From positions 219,966 through 283,965 of the forward strand of contig CAVOYZ010000008.1 in assembly GCA_963700785.1 (NCBI GenBank): DNA of 64,000 nucleotides, in the 5' to 3' direction. This stretch comes from CAXMST01 sp963700785. Its GTDB lineage: Bacteria > Actinomycetota > Thermoleophilia > Solirubrobacterales > 70-9. The notes beneath the pieces were generated by a model. That model did no database searches, was not told the DNA's origin, and worked only from the letters and a program-made list of their open reading frames with translations. Each line of letters starts with the position of its first letter. Positions within the stretch are counted from its first letter, which is position 1. The translations under genes were made by a program, and so were the position numbers. Shown piece by piece: positions 44,763 to 53,509 of this stretch.

Positions 44763-45194
44763 TCAGCGCTCGTCGGCCGCGAGGTCCTCGGGCAGCGGCA
44801 CCTCCTGTGGGGGCCGGCCGCGCTCCTCATCCCAGCCCGCAAAGGCCTCGCCGTCCCGCCCGCGGTGCTCGCCACCGCCGCCGATCGCAAGCAAGACGAC
44901 CGGCGCGGCGGAGCGGTTGATCAGCTGCCGTCGAAGCTCCGGTCCGACCCGGATCAGCTCGCCCGCCCGGAGCGTCTGCTCCTCGGTCTCGATCGCGACC
45001 GTCAGCTCCCCCTCGAGCACTAGGTAGACCTCCTCCTGCTCGCGGTGGCGGTGGATCCGTCCGCGCTGGCCGGGTTGCAGGGTGAGCTGGTTGAGCCCGA
45101 AGGCGCTGACGCCGAGTTGCTTGCGGAGCGTCACGAAGCGCTCGCCGGACGTCGGGTCGATCCGGGCCCGAGTGAAGCCGGGCGCAGGCGCCAT
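44763..45194 (-). CDS. Cupin-domain protein
   Basis: 143 residues from ATG 45194, which overlaps the purC stop (TGATG). One cupin barrel: GQRGRIHRHREQEEVYLVLE gives the HxH...E metal ligands, and the second motif is weak (NRSAAPVVLLAIGGGG lacks the usual His). Could bind a metal or small ligand; a regulatory or sugar-epimerase-like role is possible. The translational link to purC is clear, the functional one is not. Confidence 0.8.
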   Translation of the reverse strand: MAPAPGFTRARIDPTSGERFVTLRKQLGVSAFGLNQLTLQPGQRGRIHRHREQEEVYLVLEGELTVAIETEEQTLRAGELIRVGPELRRQLINRSAAPVVLLAIGGGGEHRGRDGEAFAGWDEERGRPPQEVPLPEDLAADER

Positions 45195-46048
45195 CAATCG
45201 AGGGTTCGGCCCGTGATCCGCTCGTACGCGTCCCGGTACTTGGCGGCCGTGTTCGCAATCACCTCGTCCGGCAACTCGGGCGCCGGCGGCGAGTGGTCCC
45301 AGCCGGTCCGATCGAGCCAGTCGCGCACGTACTGCTTATCGAAGCTGGCCTGGGAGCGTCCGGGCTCGTACTCGTCGGCCGGCCAGAAGCGTGAGGAGTC
45401 CGGGGTCAGGACCTCGTCGCCGAGCACGACCTCGGCTCCGGGGCTGGCGCCGAACTCGAACTTGGTGTCGGCGAGGATGATGCCGCGCTCCAGCGCGTGT
45501 GCGGCCGCGTGCTCGTAGAGCTCGATCGAGATCCGCCTGAGCTCCGTCAGCAGGGTCCGCGAGCCGATGATCTCCGCCGCCCGATCGAAGTCGACGTTCT
45601 CGTCGTGGTCGCCGATCTCGGCCTTGGTCGCCGGGGTGAAGATCGGCTCAGGCAGCTTCTCCGACTCCTGCAGGCCGCTCGGAAGCTCGATTCCGCAGAC
45701 GGTCTGGTCGGCCTGGTACTCCTTCCAGCCGGAGCCGGTGATGTAGCCGCGGACGACGCACTCGACCGGGTACATGTCGAGCCTCTTGACCCGCATGCCG
45801 CGCCCCGCGACCTCCGCCGGCACCTGCTCGTCGAGAAAGTGGTTGGGAACGATCTCGCCGGTCGTCTCGAACCAGAAGATCGACATCTGGGTCAGCACCT
45901 TGCCCTTGTCCGGGATCGGGTCGGGGAGGATCACGTCGTAGGCGCTGATCCGGTCCGAGGCGACCATGATCAGGTCGTCGTCCGCGTGGTAGATCTCGCG
46001 GACCTTTCCGCTCGAATGGAGCTTCATCTCCGATAGGGCGCTGCTCAT
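45194..46048 (-). CDS. purC: SAICAR synthase PurC
   Basis: Joins CAIR and aspartate. 284 residues: SSGKVREIYHADDDLIMVAS, RISAYDVILPDPIPDKGKVL, PVECVVRGYITGSGWKEYQ, PIFTPATKAEIGDHDENVDF, GIILADTKFEFG and LTPDSSRFWPADEY cover the ATP and substrate loops. Longer (about 285-300) SAICAR synthases of this type are common in actinobacteria. Divergent from the MBL-like gene across a 60-base gap (46049-46108). Confidence 0.97.
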   Translation of the reverse strand: MSSALSEMKLHSSGKVREIYHADDDLIMVASDRISAYDVILPDPIPDKGKVLTQMSIFWFETTGEIVPNHFLDEQVPAEVAGRGMRVKRLDMYPVECVVRGYITGSGWKEYQADQTVCGIELPSGLQESEKLPEPIFTPATKAEIGDHDENVDFDRAAEIIGSRTLLTELRRISIELYEHAAAHALERGIILADTKFEFGASPGAEVVLGDEVLTPDSSRFWPADEYEPGRSQASFDKQYVRDWLDRTGWDHSPPAPELPDEVIANTAAKYRDAYERITGRTLD

Positions 46049-46108
46049 AGCCGGAACCTAGCAGCGGATCTACGCCGTGAGAACCGCCTCGGCGTAGGAT
46101 TAGCCGCA

Positions 46109-46738
46109 ATGAGCGACTTCCGCGAGGTCATCCCCGGCATTCTGCACTGGAAGGCGTACCACGATCGGATCCGCCAGGACGCCCATTCGTACTACCTGCC
46201 CGAGCAGCGGATCGCGATCGATCCGATGCCGTCCGACGGGCTGCTCGAGGCGCTCGGCGAGGCCGGCGGGGTCTCCCGGGTGCTGCTCACCAACCGCCAT
46301 CACCTGCGCGGCAGCGAGCAGATTGCCGAGGTCTTCGGTTGCGACGTCCTCTGCCCGGCCGCCGGCATGCACGAGTTCGAGCGCGACCAGCCGGTCGCGC
46401 CCTACGAGTGGGGCGAGGTCCTGGCACCCGGGGTCACCGCGCACGAGATCGCGGCGATCTGCCCCGATGACGGCTGCCTGCACATCGCGGTCGGAGCCGG
46501 AGCGGTCGCCTTCGCCGACGCGGTGATCGGCCGCGATGGAGGTCTCGCCTTCGTCCCGGACTTCCTCATGGACGAGCCCGACCGGGTCAAGCCGGCGACC
46601 ACGGCGGCGCTCGAGCGAATCCTCGAGCTCGACTTCGATGCGATCCTGCTCGCGCACGGCGCGCCGATTCCGAGCGGCGGCAAGGAGGTCATCCGCCGTT
46701 TCATCGAGGACCCCGGCCAGGCCGGCTTCGAGTCCTGA
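46109..46738 (+). CDS. Metallo-beta-lactamase-fold-like hydrolase, probably degenerate
   Basis: 209 residues, the only plus-strand gene within the purine block. HSYYLPEQRIAIDPMPSDGL, VLLTNRHHLRGSEQIAEVFG and the terminal LLAHGAPIPSGGKEVIRRF follow the MBL strand order, but the canonical HxHxDH reads NRHHLRGS. Metal binding is therefore doubtful. Function unknown. Convergent with purB. The gap 46739-46775 is very GC-rich with a repeated CGCCGCGG and nothing more. Confidence 0.65.
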   Translation: MSDFREVIPGILHWKAYHDRIRQDAHSYYLPEQRIAIDPMPSDGLLEALGEAGGVSRVLLTNRHHLRGSEQIAEVFGCDVLCPAAGMHEFERDQPVAPYEWGEVLAPGVTAHEIAAICPDDGCLHIAVGAGAVAFADAVIGRDGGLAFVPDFLMDEPDRVKPATTAALERILELDFDAILLAHGAPIPSGGKEVIRRFIEDPGQAGFES

Positions 46739-46775
46739 GCACCACGCGCCGCGGCCGGCCCGCGCCGCGGCGGCC

Positions 46776-48077
46776 CTAGCGGGCGAGCGCCTCGAGCCGC
46801 TCGAAGACGGCGTCGGCGTTGCGCAGGTATGCCGCCGGGTCGAAGACGGCGTCGAGGTCGATCTCGGGAACCTGATCGTCGGCGGCGATCGCGTCGGCGA
46901 GCAACTGACGAAACGGCGTCCGCGTGTCCCAGGCGCGCTGGGCGTTGGCCTGGACCACCCGGTAGGCGTGATCGCGCGTCAGCCCGGCGTCGAGCAGCGC
47001 GGTCAGCACCCGCTGGGAGTAGACGGCGCCGTGGGTGAGGTCGATGTTCTCGCGCATCCGCTCGGCATCGACGACCATCTCGGCCGCGACCCTGCGGCCG
47101 AGGTTCTGCATGTAGTCGAGCCCGATCGTCGCGTCGGGCAGGATCACCCGCTCGGCGCCGGAGTGGGAGATGTCCCGCTCGTGCCAGAGCGCCACGTTCT
47201 CGAGGCCGGCCTGGGCGTAGCCGCGAATCACGCGAGCGAGTCCGGTGATCCGCTCGGTCGTGATCGGGTTGCGCTTGTGCGGCATCGCCGAGGACCCCTT
47301 CTGGCCCTTTCCGAACGGCTCCTCGACCTCCCGCACCTCGGTTCGCTGCAGGTTGCGGACCTCGGTCGCGAACCGCTCGAGCCCGGCCGCGGCCAGTGCG
47401 ATCGCGCTCAGCACCTCGGCATGCCGGTCGCGGGGGACGACCTGGGTCGAGGCGTCCTCCCGGTGCAGCCCGAGCTGCTCCATCACCCTCGACTCGACCG
47501 AGGGGGGCAGCGAGGCGTAGCTGCCGACCGCCCCCGAGAGCTTGCCGACCGCGACCTGCTCGAACGCGCGTCGCAGGCGCTCCACGTTGCGATCCGCCTC
47601 GAAGGCGAAGCCCGCGAGCCGCAGCCCGAAGCTGGTCGGCTCGGCGTGGATCCCGTGGGTGCGCCCGATCGCGATCGTCGCCCGGTGCTCGAGGGCGCGA
47701 CCGATCAACGCGTCGCGGTAGTCCCGGGCGCCCGTCGTCAGCACCGTGCCGGCCTCGACCAGCTGGATCGCGAGGGCGGTGTCGAGCACGTCGGAGGAGG
47801 TCAGGCCGTAGTGCAGCCACCGACCCTCCTCTCCGATCGACTCCTGGACCACGTCGACGAACGCGGCGACGTCGTGGTTGGTCGTCCGCTCCCGCTCCTC
47901 CACGGCCTCGACCGTGAACGACGCGCGCTCGCGGCAGGCGACGGCGTCGGGGGCCGGGACGATTCCCTCCGCGACGAGCGCATCGACGACCGCCAACTCG
48001 ACCTCGAGCCACCCTTGCATCTTCCGGTCCGGTGTCCAGACCGACCCGATCGCCTCCCGTGTGTAGCGGGGGATCAC
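46776..48077 (-). CDS. purB: Adenylosuccinate lyase PurB
   Basis: Cleaves SAICAR and adenylosuccinate. 433 residues of the fumarase/aspartase superfamily. YTREAIGSVWTPDRKMQGWL opens the protein, HYGLTSSDVLDTALAIQL and AIGRTHGIHAEPTSFGLRLA carry the catalytic His, and GSSAMPHKRNPITTERITGL is the flexible signature loop with the catalytic Ser. Typical length. Starts 10 bases after the purE stop. Confidence 0.97.
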   Translation of the reverse strand: MIPRYTREAIGSVWTPDRKMQGWLEVELAVVDALVAEGIVPAPDAVACRERASFTVEAVEERERTTNHDVAAFVDVVQESIGEEGRWLHYGLTSSDVLDTALAIQLVEAGTVLTTGARDYRDALIGRALEHRATIAIGRTHGIHAEPTSFGLRLAGFAFEADRNVERLRRAFEQVAVGKLSGAVGSYASLPPSVESRVMEQLGLHREDASTQVVPRDRHAEVLSAIALAAAGLERFATEVRNLQRTEVREVEEPFGKGQKGSSAMPHKRNPITTERITGLARVIRGYAQAGLENVALWHERDISHSGAERVILPDATIGLDYMQNLGRRVAAEMVVDAERMRENIDLTHGAVYSQRVLTALLDAGLTRDHAYRVVQANAQRAWDTRTPFRQLLADAIAADDQVPEIDLDAVFDPAAYLRNADAVFERLEALAR

Positions 48078-48087
48078 CGACGCGCGC

Positions 48088-48555
48088 CTAGCAGTTGATG
48101 ATGCGTGCGGCGAGCAGTCCGGCGTTCTTGGCGCCGTCGATGCCGACCGCCGCGACCGGAACGCCCGGCGGCATCTGGGCGATCGAGAGCAGCGCGTCGA
48201 TGCCGCCGATCGTCCCGGCCGAGATCGGCACCCCGATCACCGGCAGCTCGGTGTGGGCGGCGGCAACTCCGGGCAGGGCGGCGCTCAGCCCGGCGCCCGC
48301 GATGATCGCCCGCAGGCCCCGCGTCTGCGCCATCTTGCAGTACTCGACCACCGCCTCGGGCGTGCGGTGGGCGCTCATCACCCGTACCTCGTAGCGGATG
48401 TCGTGCTCCTTCAGCGCGACGCCCGCCTTCATCATCGTCTCCTTGTCGTTCGCGGATCCCATGATGATCCCGACCAGCGGCTGCTCGACGTCGATCTCTT
48501 CGAACGCCGTCTCGACGTCCGGCATCGTCTCGGTTCCGGTCTCGGATTCGCTCAT
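48088..48555 (-). CDS. purE: N5-carboxyaminoimidazole ribonucleotide mutase PurE
   Basis: 155 residues. After a roughly 27-residue acidic lead (MSESETGTETMPDVETAFEE) comes VGIIMGSANDKETMMKAG, then VRVMSAHRTPEAVVEY, IIAGAGLSAALPGVAAAHT and PVIGVPISAGTIGGIDALLS. This is the class I PurE active site with SAHR. A PurK partner would be expected but is not in the window. Starts 7 bases after the corrected purD stop. Confidence 0.96.
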   Translation of the reverse strand: MSESETGTETMPDVETAFEEIDVEQPLVGIIMGSANDKETMMKAGVALKEHDIRYEVRVMSAHRTPEAVVEYCKMAQTRGLRAIIAGAGLSAALPGVAAAHTELPVIGVPISAGTIGGIDALLSIAQMPPGVPVAAVGIDGAKNAGLLAARIINC

Positions 48556-48562
48556 TCGCTGG

Positions 48563-49833
48563 TCACGCTCCTATGCGGTCGACTGCCCGCTGAGCGATGT
48601 CGCCGCGCAGCTGGCGTCCGTCGAAGTTGATCTTGTCGGCCGCATCGTACGCGCGCTCGCGGGCGGCGGCGGGTCCGTCGCCGAGCGCCGTCACGGCGAG
48701 CACGCGGCCACCGCTGGTGACGATCTCGCCGTCGACGCTGCCGTTCCCGCGTGAACGACCTCGGCGCCGGTCGCCTCGGCCTCGGCGATCCCGGTGATCA
48801 CGTCACCCTTCGACGAGCCCTCCGGGTATCCGGCGGAGGCGAGCACGACGGTCACCGCCCACTCGGGGGCGAACTCCGCCTTGATCCCCGCGAGCCCGCC
48901 GGGTTCGCGGGCCGCGAGGCAGAGGTCGACCAGGTCCGAGCGCAGCCGGGGCAGCACCGCCTGCGTCTCAGGGTCGCCGAAACGGACGTTGTACTCGAGC
49001 ACCTTGGGGCCGGCCGCGGTGATCATCAGACCGGCGTAGAGCACGCCGTGGAACGGGATGCCCCGGCCTGCCATCAACTCGACGATCGGGCGATGCACGG
49101 CGTCGGTGATCCGTTCGAGCTCGGCGTCGCTGATCCCGGGAACCGGCGAGTAGCTGCCCATGCCGCCGGTGTTCGGGCCCTGGTCGCCGTCGAAGATCCG
49201 CTTGTAGTCCTGGGCGGGCGCGAGCGGCACGACGTTCTCGGAGTCGCAGAGGGCGAGTAGCGAGAGCTCCTCTCCCTCGAGATGCTCCTCGAGGACCACC
49301 GTGGTCTCGCCGAACCGGCGCTCGGTGAAGAAGACGTCGATCGCGGCGCGCGCCTCGCGCTCGTCGGCGGCGATGATCACCCCCTTGCCGGCGGCGAGCC
49401 CGTCGGCCTTGAGCACCGCCGGAAACGAGGCGCAGCTGATGTGCTCGAGTGCCTCGGAGCGGCTGCGGAGGACGACGTGGGACGCGGTCGGGACGCCCGC
49501 CTCGCTCATCGCCTGTTTCGCGTAGAGCTTCGAGCCCTCGAGCTGAGCCGCCTCCGCGCTTGGGCCGAAGGCCGGCACGCCGGCATCCTCGAGCGCGTCG
49601 ACGGCCCCCGCGACCAGCGGCGCCTCGGGGCCGACGATGACGAGGTCAGCGCTCTCGCCGCGGGCGGCCGCGACGATTGCCTCGACCTCGTCGCCGGCGG
49701 CGATCAGCCGCGCCTCGGCCGCGATTCCGGCGTTGCCCGGCGCGCAGAGCAGCTCCGGCGAGTGGCGCGAGCGGGCCAGCGCCCGGACGATCGCGTGCTC
49801 GCGGCCGCCGCCCCCGACGACGAGGATCTTCAT
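48563..49833 (-). CDS. purD: Phosphoribosylamine-glycine ligase PurD (one frameshift)
   Basis: ATP-grasp enzyme making GAR. About 423 residues. MKILVVGGGGREHAIVRALA, VIVGPEAPLVAGAVDAL, FPAVLKADGLAAGKGVIIAA, GVLYAGLMIT and LEYNVRFGDPETQAVLPRL are all present. Near 48748 a G seems missing from a G run: VVHAGT should continue GSVDGEIVTSGGRVLAVTAL and end DIAQRAVDRIGA at TGA 48563-48565. As written it stops early at 48691. An essential gene broken this way is most likely a sequencing error. Confidence 0.95.
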
Positions 49834-49852
49834 CGAGCGTCGCTCGTCCCGG

Positions 49853-50134
49853 CTAGAGGCCGGCTGCGAAGTCCTCGGCGGGAATCGCGGTCAGCGTGTG
49901 GTTGGTGGTGGTGCCGCGCGAGCCGAGCTCGACCGATGCGCGGGCCATCGTCTCGGCGTCCGGCGCCTCGATCACGGAGATGAAGTCGTACTCGCCCAGC
50001 GTCGCCCACTGGTTCAGCACCTTGAGCCCGATCTGCTCCATCTCGGTGTTGACCTCAGCGATCCTGGCGGGGTTGTTCTTGATCGTCTTGACGCCGTCGG
50101 ACGTCAGGTTCGTCAACAGAATGAAGTGCGGCAT
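49853..50134 (-). CDS. GYD-domain (stress-responsive alpha/beta barrel-like) protein
   Basis: 93 residues: MPHFILLTNLTSDGVKTIKN, GLKVLNQWATLGEYDFISVI and APDAETMARASVELGSRG. The GEYD element and ferredoxin-like strand pattern define the GYD family, small dimeric proteins of unknown function. A strong ribosome site, GAGGAGGAG, lies about 7 bases upstream. The gap 50135-50217 contains an AT-richer patch (GGAATAAGAATGG on the minus strand) that may be its promoter. Confidence 0.82.
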   Translation of the reverse strand: MPHFILLTNLTSDGVKTIKNNPARIAEVNTEMEQIGLKVLNQWATLGEYDFISVIEAPDAETMARASVELGSRGTTTNHTLTAIPAEDFAAGL

Positions 50135-50217
50135 CTGCGTCTCCTCCTCGGGTGTTCAGGTGCGTTGCTGCTCCATTCTTATTCCACTTTGCGACCGCGG
50201 CGCGCAACCGGCCGCTT

Positions 50218-50882
50218 TCACGGCAGCCTCGCGACGCCGGCGATCACCGGCTTGACCAGGGGTGCAAGCCCGGACATCTCGGTCCGCTCGAGGGTCTCGA
50301 ACTCGAGTCGCGAGCCGCCGATCACCGCCGCGGTGTCGCGGTTGCAGTGGCAGCCGTGACCGATCGCGAACCAGGGTCCGTGCAGGAGGTCCTGAGCCCG
50401 CGCAAGGCCCGGCGTCTCGGCGCGGACGTGCTCGAGCAGGATCAGCGAGCCGCCCGGCCGCAGCACGCGGCCGACCTCGTCGACCGCGCTGACCGGATCG
50501 TCAACGGTGCAGAGCACCAGCGTGGCGACGACCGTGTCGAAGCTGTCGTCCTCGAACGGCAGGGCCTCCGCCGCCGTCTCCACTACCTGCGCCTCGCGGT
50601 CGGTCTCGCGGAGCTTGCTCCGCAGCCTCGCCGCCATCGGCGCGAACGGCTCGGTCAGAACCAGTTCGGTGACCGCGTCGGCGTAGTGCCGGAGGTTCAG
50701 CCCGGTGCCCGATCCGAGCTCGAGCGTGCGTCCGGCGGCCTGGCCGACCAGCTCGCCGCGCCGGGCGCCGAGCTCCCCCGCTCGGCGCCGGCGAGCATCC
50801 GATCGTAGGCGGCCGCGAACAGGCGCCCGTAGCTCGCGTCGTAAGCGCGGCGGATCAGCGAGTGGCGCTCCAACTCAACCAT
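50218..50882 (-). CDS. Class I SAM-dependent methyltransferase (UbiE/phospholipid methyltransferase-like), one frameshift
   Basis: From ATG 50882 (MVELERHSLIRRAYDASYGR). A G is probably missing from a run near 50775, after MLAGAERG. Corrected, it reads ELGARRGELVGQAAGRTLEL and GSGTGLNLRHY (SAM motif I). It continues in frame with AEALPFEDDSFDTVVATLVL, LRPGGSLILLEHVRAE and CHCNRDTAAVIGGSRLEF. About 221 residues, like ubiquinone/menaquinone-type or phosphatidylethanolamine methyltransferases. Overlaps the enoyl-CoA hydratase end by a few bases. Substrate unknown. Confidence 0.8.
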
Positions 50883-51837
50883 CCTCGTTGAGATCGGCCG
50901 CGGTGCCCTCCCGCCAGGCTCGGGTCAGCTCCGCGTCGTCCACCGGTGCGGCCCCGAGCTCCTCGACCTGCCGCGCGTAGGCGCCGAGGCCTCGGCGGGC
51001 CTCTGCGGTAGTTCCGCCCGCAAGGAACCAGCGTTGCTCGACGGCCAGGCCCGCTTCGAGCGGTGCCGTGGCGCCGAAGTAGATCGAGTTCTTCGCGCCG
51101 GCGATCGAGTGCGGTGAGCGGCGCGCCATCCGCTCGGCGATCTCCCGCGACCGCTCGATCAGCTGCGCCTCCGGGACCGCGTGGTTGATCAGCCCGGCGG
51201 CCGCCGCCTGCTCGGCGCCGAGGCTCTCGCCCTCGAGGATCATCTCCAGGGCGCGGGCCGGCCCGATCGCATGGGCCATGCGCTGGGTGCCGCCGGCGCC
51301 CGGTTGGATGCCGAGCAGCGTCTCCGGCAGGCCGATCTCGGCGTCGCCGATCGCCATCACGCGGATGTCGCAGGCGAGCGCAAGCTCGCAGCCGCCACCC
51401 ATCGCCGTGCCCCCGATCGCGGCGATCAGCACCTTGTCGAGCCGGTTCATCCTCACGAACAGCTGATGGATCTCGCGCAGGGCGAGGACGCCCGCGGCCG
51501 GGGTACGTCGCAGCGCCTCTCCGACCCGCGGGATCCGCTCGAGCCCTCCGGTGGCGCTGAGCGCCGCGCGCGCGAGCCGCGGCCCGACCTCCTGGCTGAG
51601 CTGCTCGGCGCCCGCGAGGATCTCAGCGACGTCGTAGTGGGTGATGAACTGGCCCTCGATTCCGCCGGTGATGATCGCGGCGCCGATCGAGGGATCGTTC
51701 TCGAGCCCGCTGATCACCCGATCGAGGCCGAGGACCATCTCCCGGTTCATGAAGTTGTGGGGAGGGTTGAAAAGACGGATCGTCATCACCCTGCCGTCGC
51801 GTTCGACCTGGACCGGTCCGGTGTTGCTCGCGCTCAT
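50875..51837 (-). CDS. Enoyl-CoA hydratase/isomerase family protein
   Basis: 320 residues from ATG 51837, which overlaps the START-protein stop (ATGA); the frame is open upstream but only over that gene. Crotonase fold: ITGGIEGQFITHYDVAEILA, the oxyanion hole in AIGGTAMGGGCELALACDIR, and the catalytic acid region GLPETLLGIQPGAGGTQRMA. The insert between residues 70 and 115 is longer than in typical 260-residue hydratases. Likely acts on an acyl-CoA in the cytoplasm; the exact reaction is unknown. Confidence 0.87.
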   Translation of the reverse strand: MSASNTGPVQVERDGRVMTIRLFNPPHNFMNREMVLGLDRVISGLENDPSIGAAIITGGIEGQFITHYDVAEILAGAEQLSQEVGPRLARAALSATGGLERIPRVGEALRRTPAAGVLALREIHQLFVRMNRLDKVLIAAIGGTAMGGGCELALACDIRVMAIGDAEIGLPETLLGIQPGAGGTQRMAHAIGPARALEMILEGESLGAEQAAAAGLINHAVPEAQLIERSREIAERMARRSPHSIAGAKNSIYFGATAPLEAGLAVEQRWFLAGGTTAEARRGLGAYARQVEELGAAPVDDAELTRAWREGTAADLNEDG

Positions 51838-52319
51838 CTGCTGTCTGCTCCTTCGGCTGATTGCTCGGTGATCAGGGTCGCGATCGCGTCGCGACGGTAG
51901 TCGAAGATCCGCCTCAGGTCTCGTTTGACGACGAGCTGCTCGGCCAGGCTGCCGAGCGGGCCGAGACGATGGCCGTAGCGGACGACATCGACCATTCTGG
52001 TCCGCTCCTCGCTGACCGCCTCGAACTGATGGGTGTGGTGCCAGAGCGCGTAGGGACCCCTGAGCTGGCGGTCGACGAAGCGGTGGGGAGGCTGCCACTC
52101 CTCGATCTCAGTGAGCCAGCTGACCGGTATCCCGCGCAACCGGAGCCGGTAGCGGATTCGCGTCCCGGCATCCATCGCGATCGGGGTCGGGGTGACGATC
52201 TCGAACCGCAACCACGGCGGCGTGATCGCCTCCAGGTTCTCCGCCCGCGAGAAGAACCCGAAGGCCCGCTCGAGCCCGGCTTCGAGCAGTTGCTCGCGGC
52301 GTAGGATCCGCTCCTTCAC
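51834..52319 (-). CDS. SRPBCC (START-fold) family protein
   Basis: 161 residues. LLEAGLERAFGFFSRAENLE, ITPPWLRFEIVTPTPIAMDA, RYRLRLRGIPVSWLTEIEEW and a C-terminal DLRRIFDYRRDAIATLI match the ligand-binding START-like group, which includes the coenzyme-Q-binding and CDP-paratose-epimerase-associated forms. The start is 4 bases inside the end of the glycosyltransferase gene (ATGA). No catalytic residues can be assigned. Confidence 0.75.
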   Translation of the reverse strand: MKERILRREQLLEAGLERAFGFFSRAENLEAITPPWLRFEIVTPTPIAMDAGTRIRYRLRLRGIPVSWLTEIEEWQPPHRFVDRQLRGPYALWHHTHQFEAVSEERTRMVDVVRYGHRLGPLGSLAEQLVVKRDLRRIFDYRRDAIATLITEQSAEGADSR

Positions 52320-53437
52320 GCCCGCGCCCGGCTCAGGCCTTCGAGGAGCGCCCGCAGGTCGGCCCTGGTCCGCTCCCAGCTCAGCTCCTCCCGGGCCTCG
52401 AGAGCGCCGCGGCGAAGTTGCGCGCGCAGCTCGGGGTCGCGCAGTCGCTCGATCGCGGCTGTCAGCGCACCGACGTCGGGGCTGTAGGCGGGTATCCCCG
52501 AGCGGGCCTCGCCGTCGGGGAGGCCGGGCACGAGCAGTCCGTTGTGGCCGTCTCTGACGATCTCGTTCATCGGCGGATTGTCGTTGGTGACCAGCGGGAT
52601 CGCGAGCGCGGTGGCCTCGTAGAGGTGCAGGCCGAGGCCCTCCCAGCGGCTCGGCGCGATGATCGCGTCCGCTGAGGCGAACAGCCGCATGTACTCGTCG
52701 GTCGGCAGGTCCTCGGCGAGGATCTCGATCCGCTTGTCGCGTCGCCCGATCCGCCCGCCGCGGGCAAGGCGCTTGACCTCGGTCAGGCGCCGGTCGACCT
52801 GTGCCTTGAGCAGCAGTCGCAGCTCGTCACCCTCGGCGGCCCGGAAGGCCTCGACCACCGCGTCGATCGGCTTGCGCTTGCTCATGAACCCACCCGGGAA
52901 CAGCAATGACACCCGGCCCGGGTCGCGGCCGGCGGCGTCGCCGTCGGGCGCAGCGGCGATCAGGTCTGGATGACAGCCCCAGTGAACTCGGGGGCTGTCG
53001 ATCCCCATCCGGCCGTAGCGTTTCTGCTCGCACGCGGTCATCGAGTAGACGGCGTCGAACGCGCGCCTCGCCGGCTCGACGTGCTCCGTGGAGAACTGCT
53101 CCCAGACGAATCGTCCCGCCGTCAGGACGCCCGAGTCGCGCAGCCGGGCGATCTCGTCGAACTGGTAGTTCTGGTCAAACAGCACGACCTCGAGCGCGTT
53201 CTCCTGCGCCCAGGCCTCGTACTCGGCGCTCGGGATCAGGTAGTCGGAGGCCGCGGTGACCCCGCTCTGCGCCCAGACGCCGGCGCTGTCGATCCGGCTC
53301 GGCTCGATGTTGGTCGCGCGGGTCGGTCGGGCGAGGACGGCGGTCTCGTTCCCGAGCGAGTCGAGAGCTGAGCGCAGCTGGCGGGCGACGACGCCCTGCC
53401 CGCGGTTGAACCAATACGCGACGATTCCGATTCGCAC
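52316..53437 (-). CDS. GT4-type glycosyltransferase, island family copy E (outside the island)
   Basis: 373 residues from GTG 53437; the open frame runs further upstream, but the paralogous N-terminus VRIGIVAYWFNRGQGVVARQ fixes the start. AGVWAQSGVTAASDYLIPSA, FDQNYQFDEIARLRDSGVLT, GRFVWEQFSTEHVEPARR, then LLFPGGFMSKRKPIDAVVEA, IIAPSRWEGLGLHLYEATAL (EX7E) and NPPMNEIVRDGHNGLLV. Closest by eye to copy D. It heads a four-gene run with the START, crotonase and methyltransferase genes. The 72-base gap 53438-53509 to the divergent secreted-protein gene probably holds its promoter. Confidence 0.86.
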   Translation of the reverse strand: MRIGIVAYWFNRGQGVVARQLRSALDSLGNETAVLARPTRATNIEPSRIDSAGVWAQSGVTAASDYLIPSAEYEAWAQENALEVVLFDQNYQFDEIARLRDSGVLTAGRFVWEQFSTEHVEPARRAFDAVYSMTACEQKRYGRMGIDSPRVHWGCHPDLIAAAPDGDAAGRDPGRVSLLFPGGFMSKRKPIDAVVEAFRAAEGDELRLLLKAQVDRRLTEVKRLARGGRIGRRDKRIEILAEDLPTDEYMRLFASADAIIAPSRWEGLGLHLYEATALAIPLVTNDNPPMNEIVRDGHNGLLVPGLPDGEARSGIPAYSPDVGALTAAIERLRDPELRAQLRRGALEAREELSWERTRADLRALLEGLSRARA

Positions 53438-53509
53438 GACTGCAAGGCTGACATGCGAGGGCAGTCCGGGTGGTGGGGCCGTATGCGAGCCGACGCTAAG
53501 GTGCCTGCG

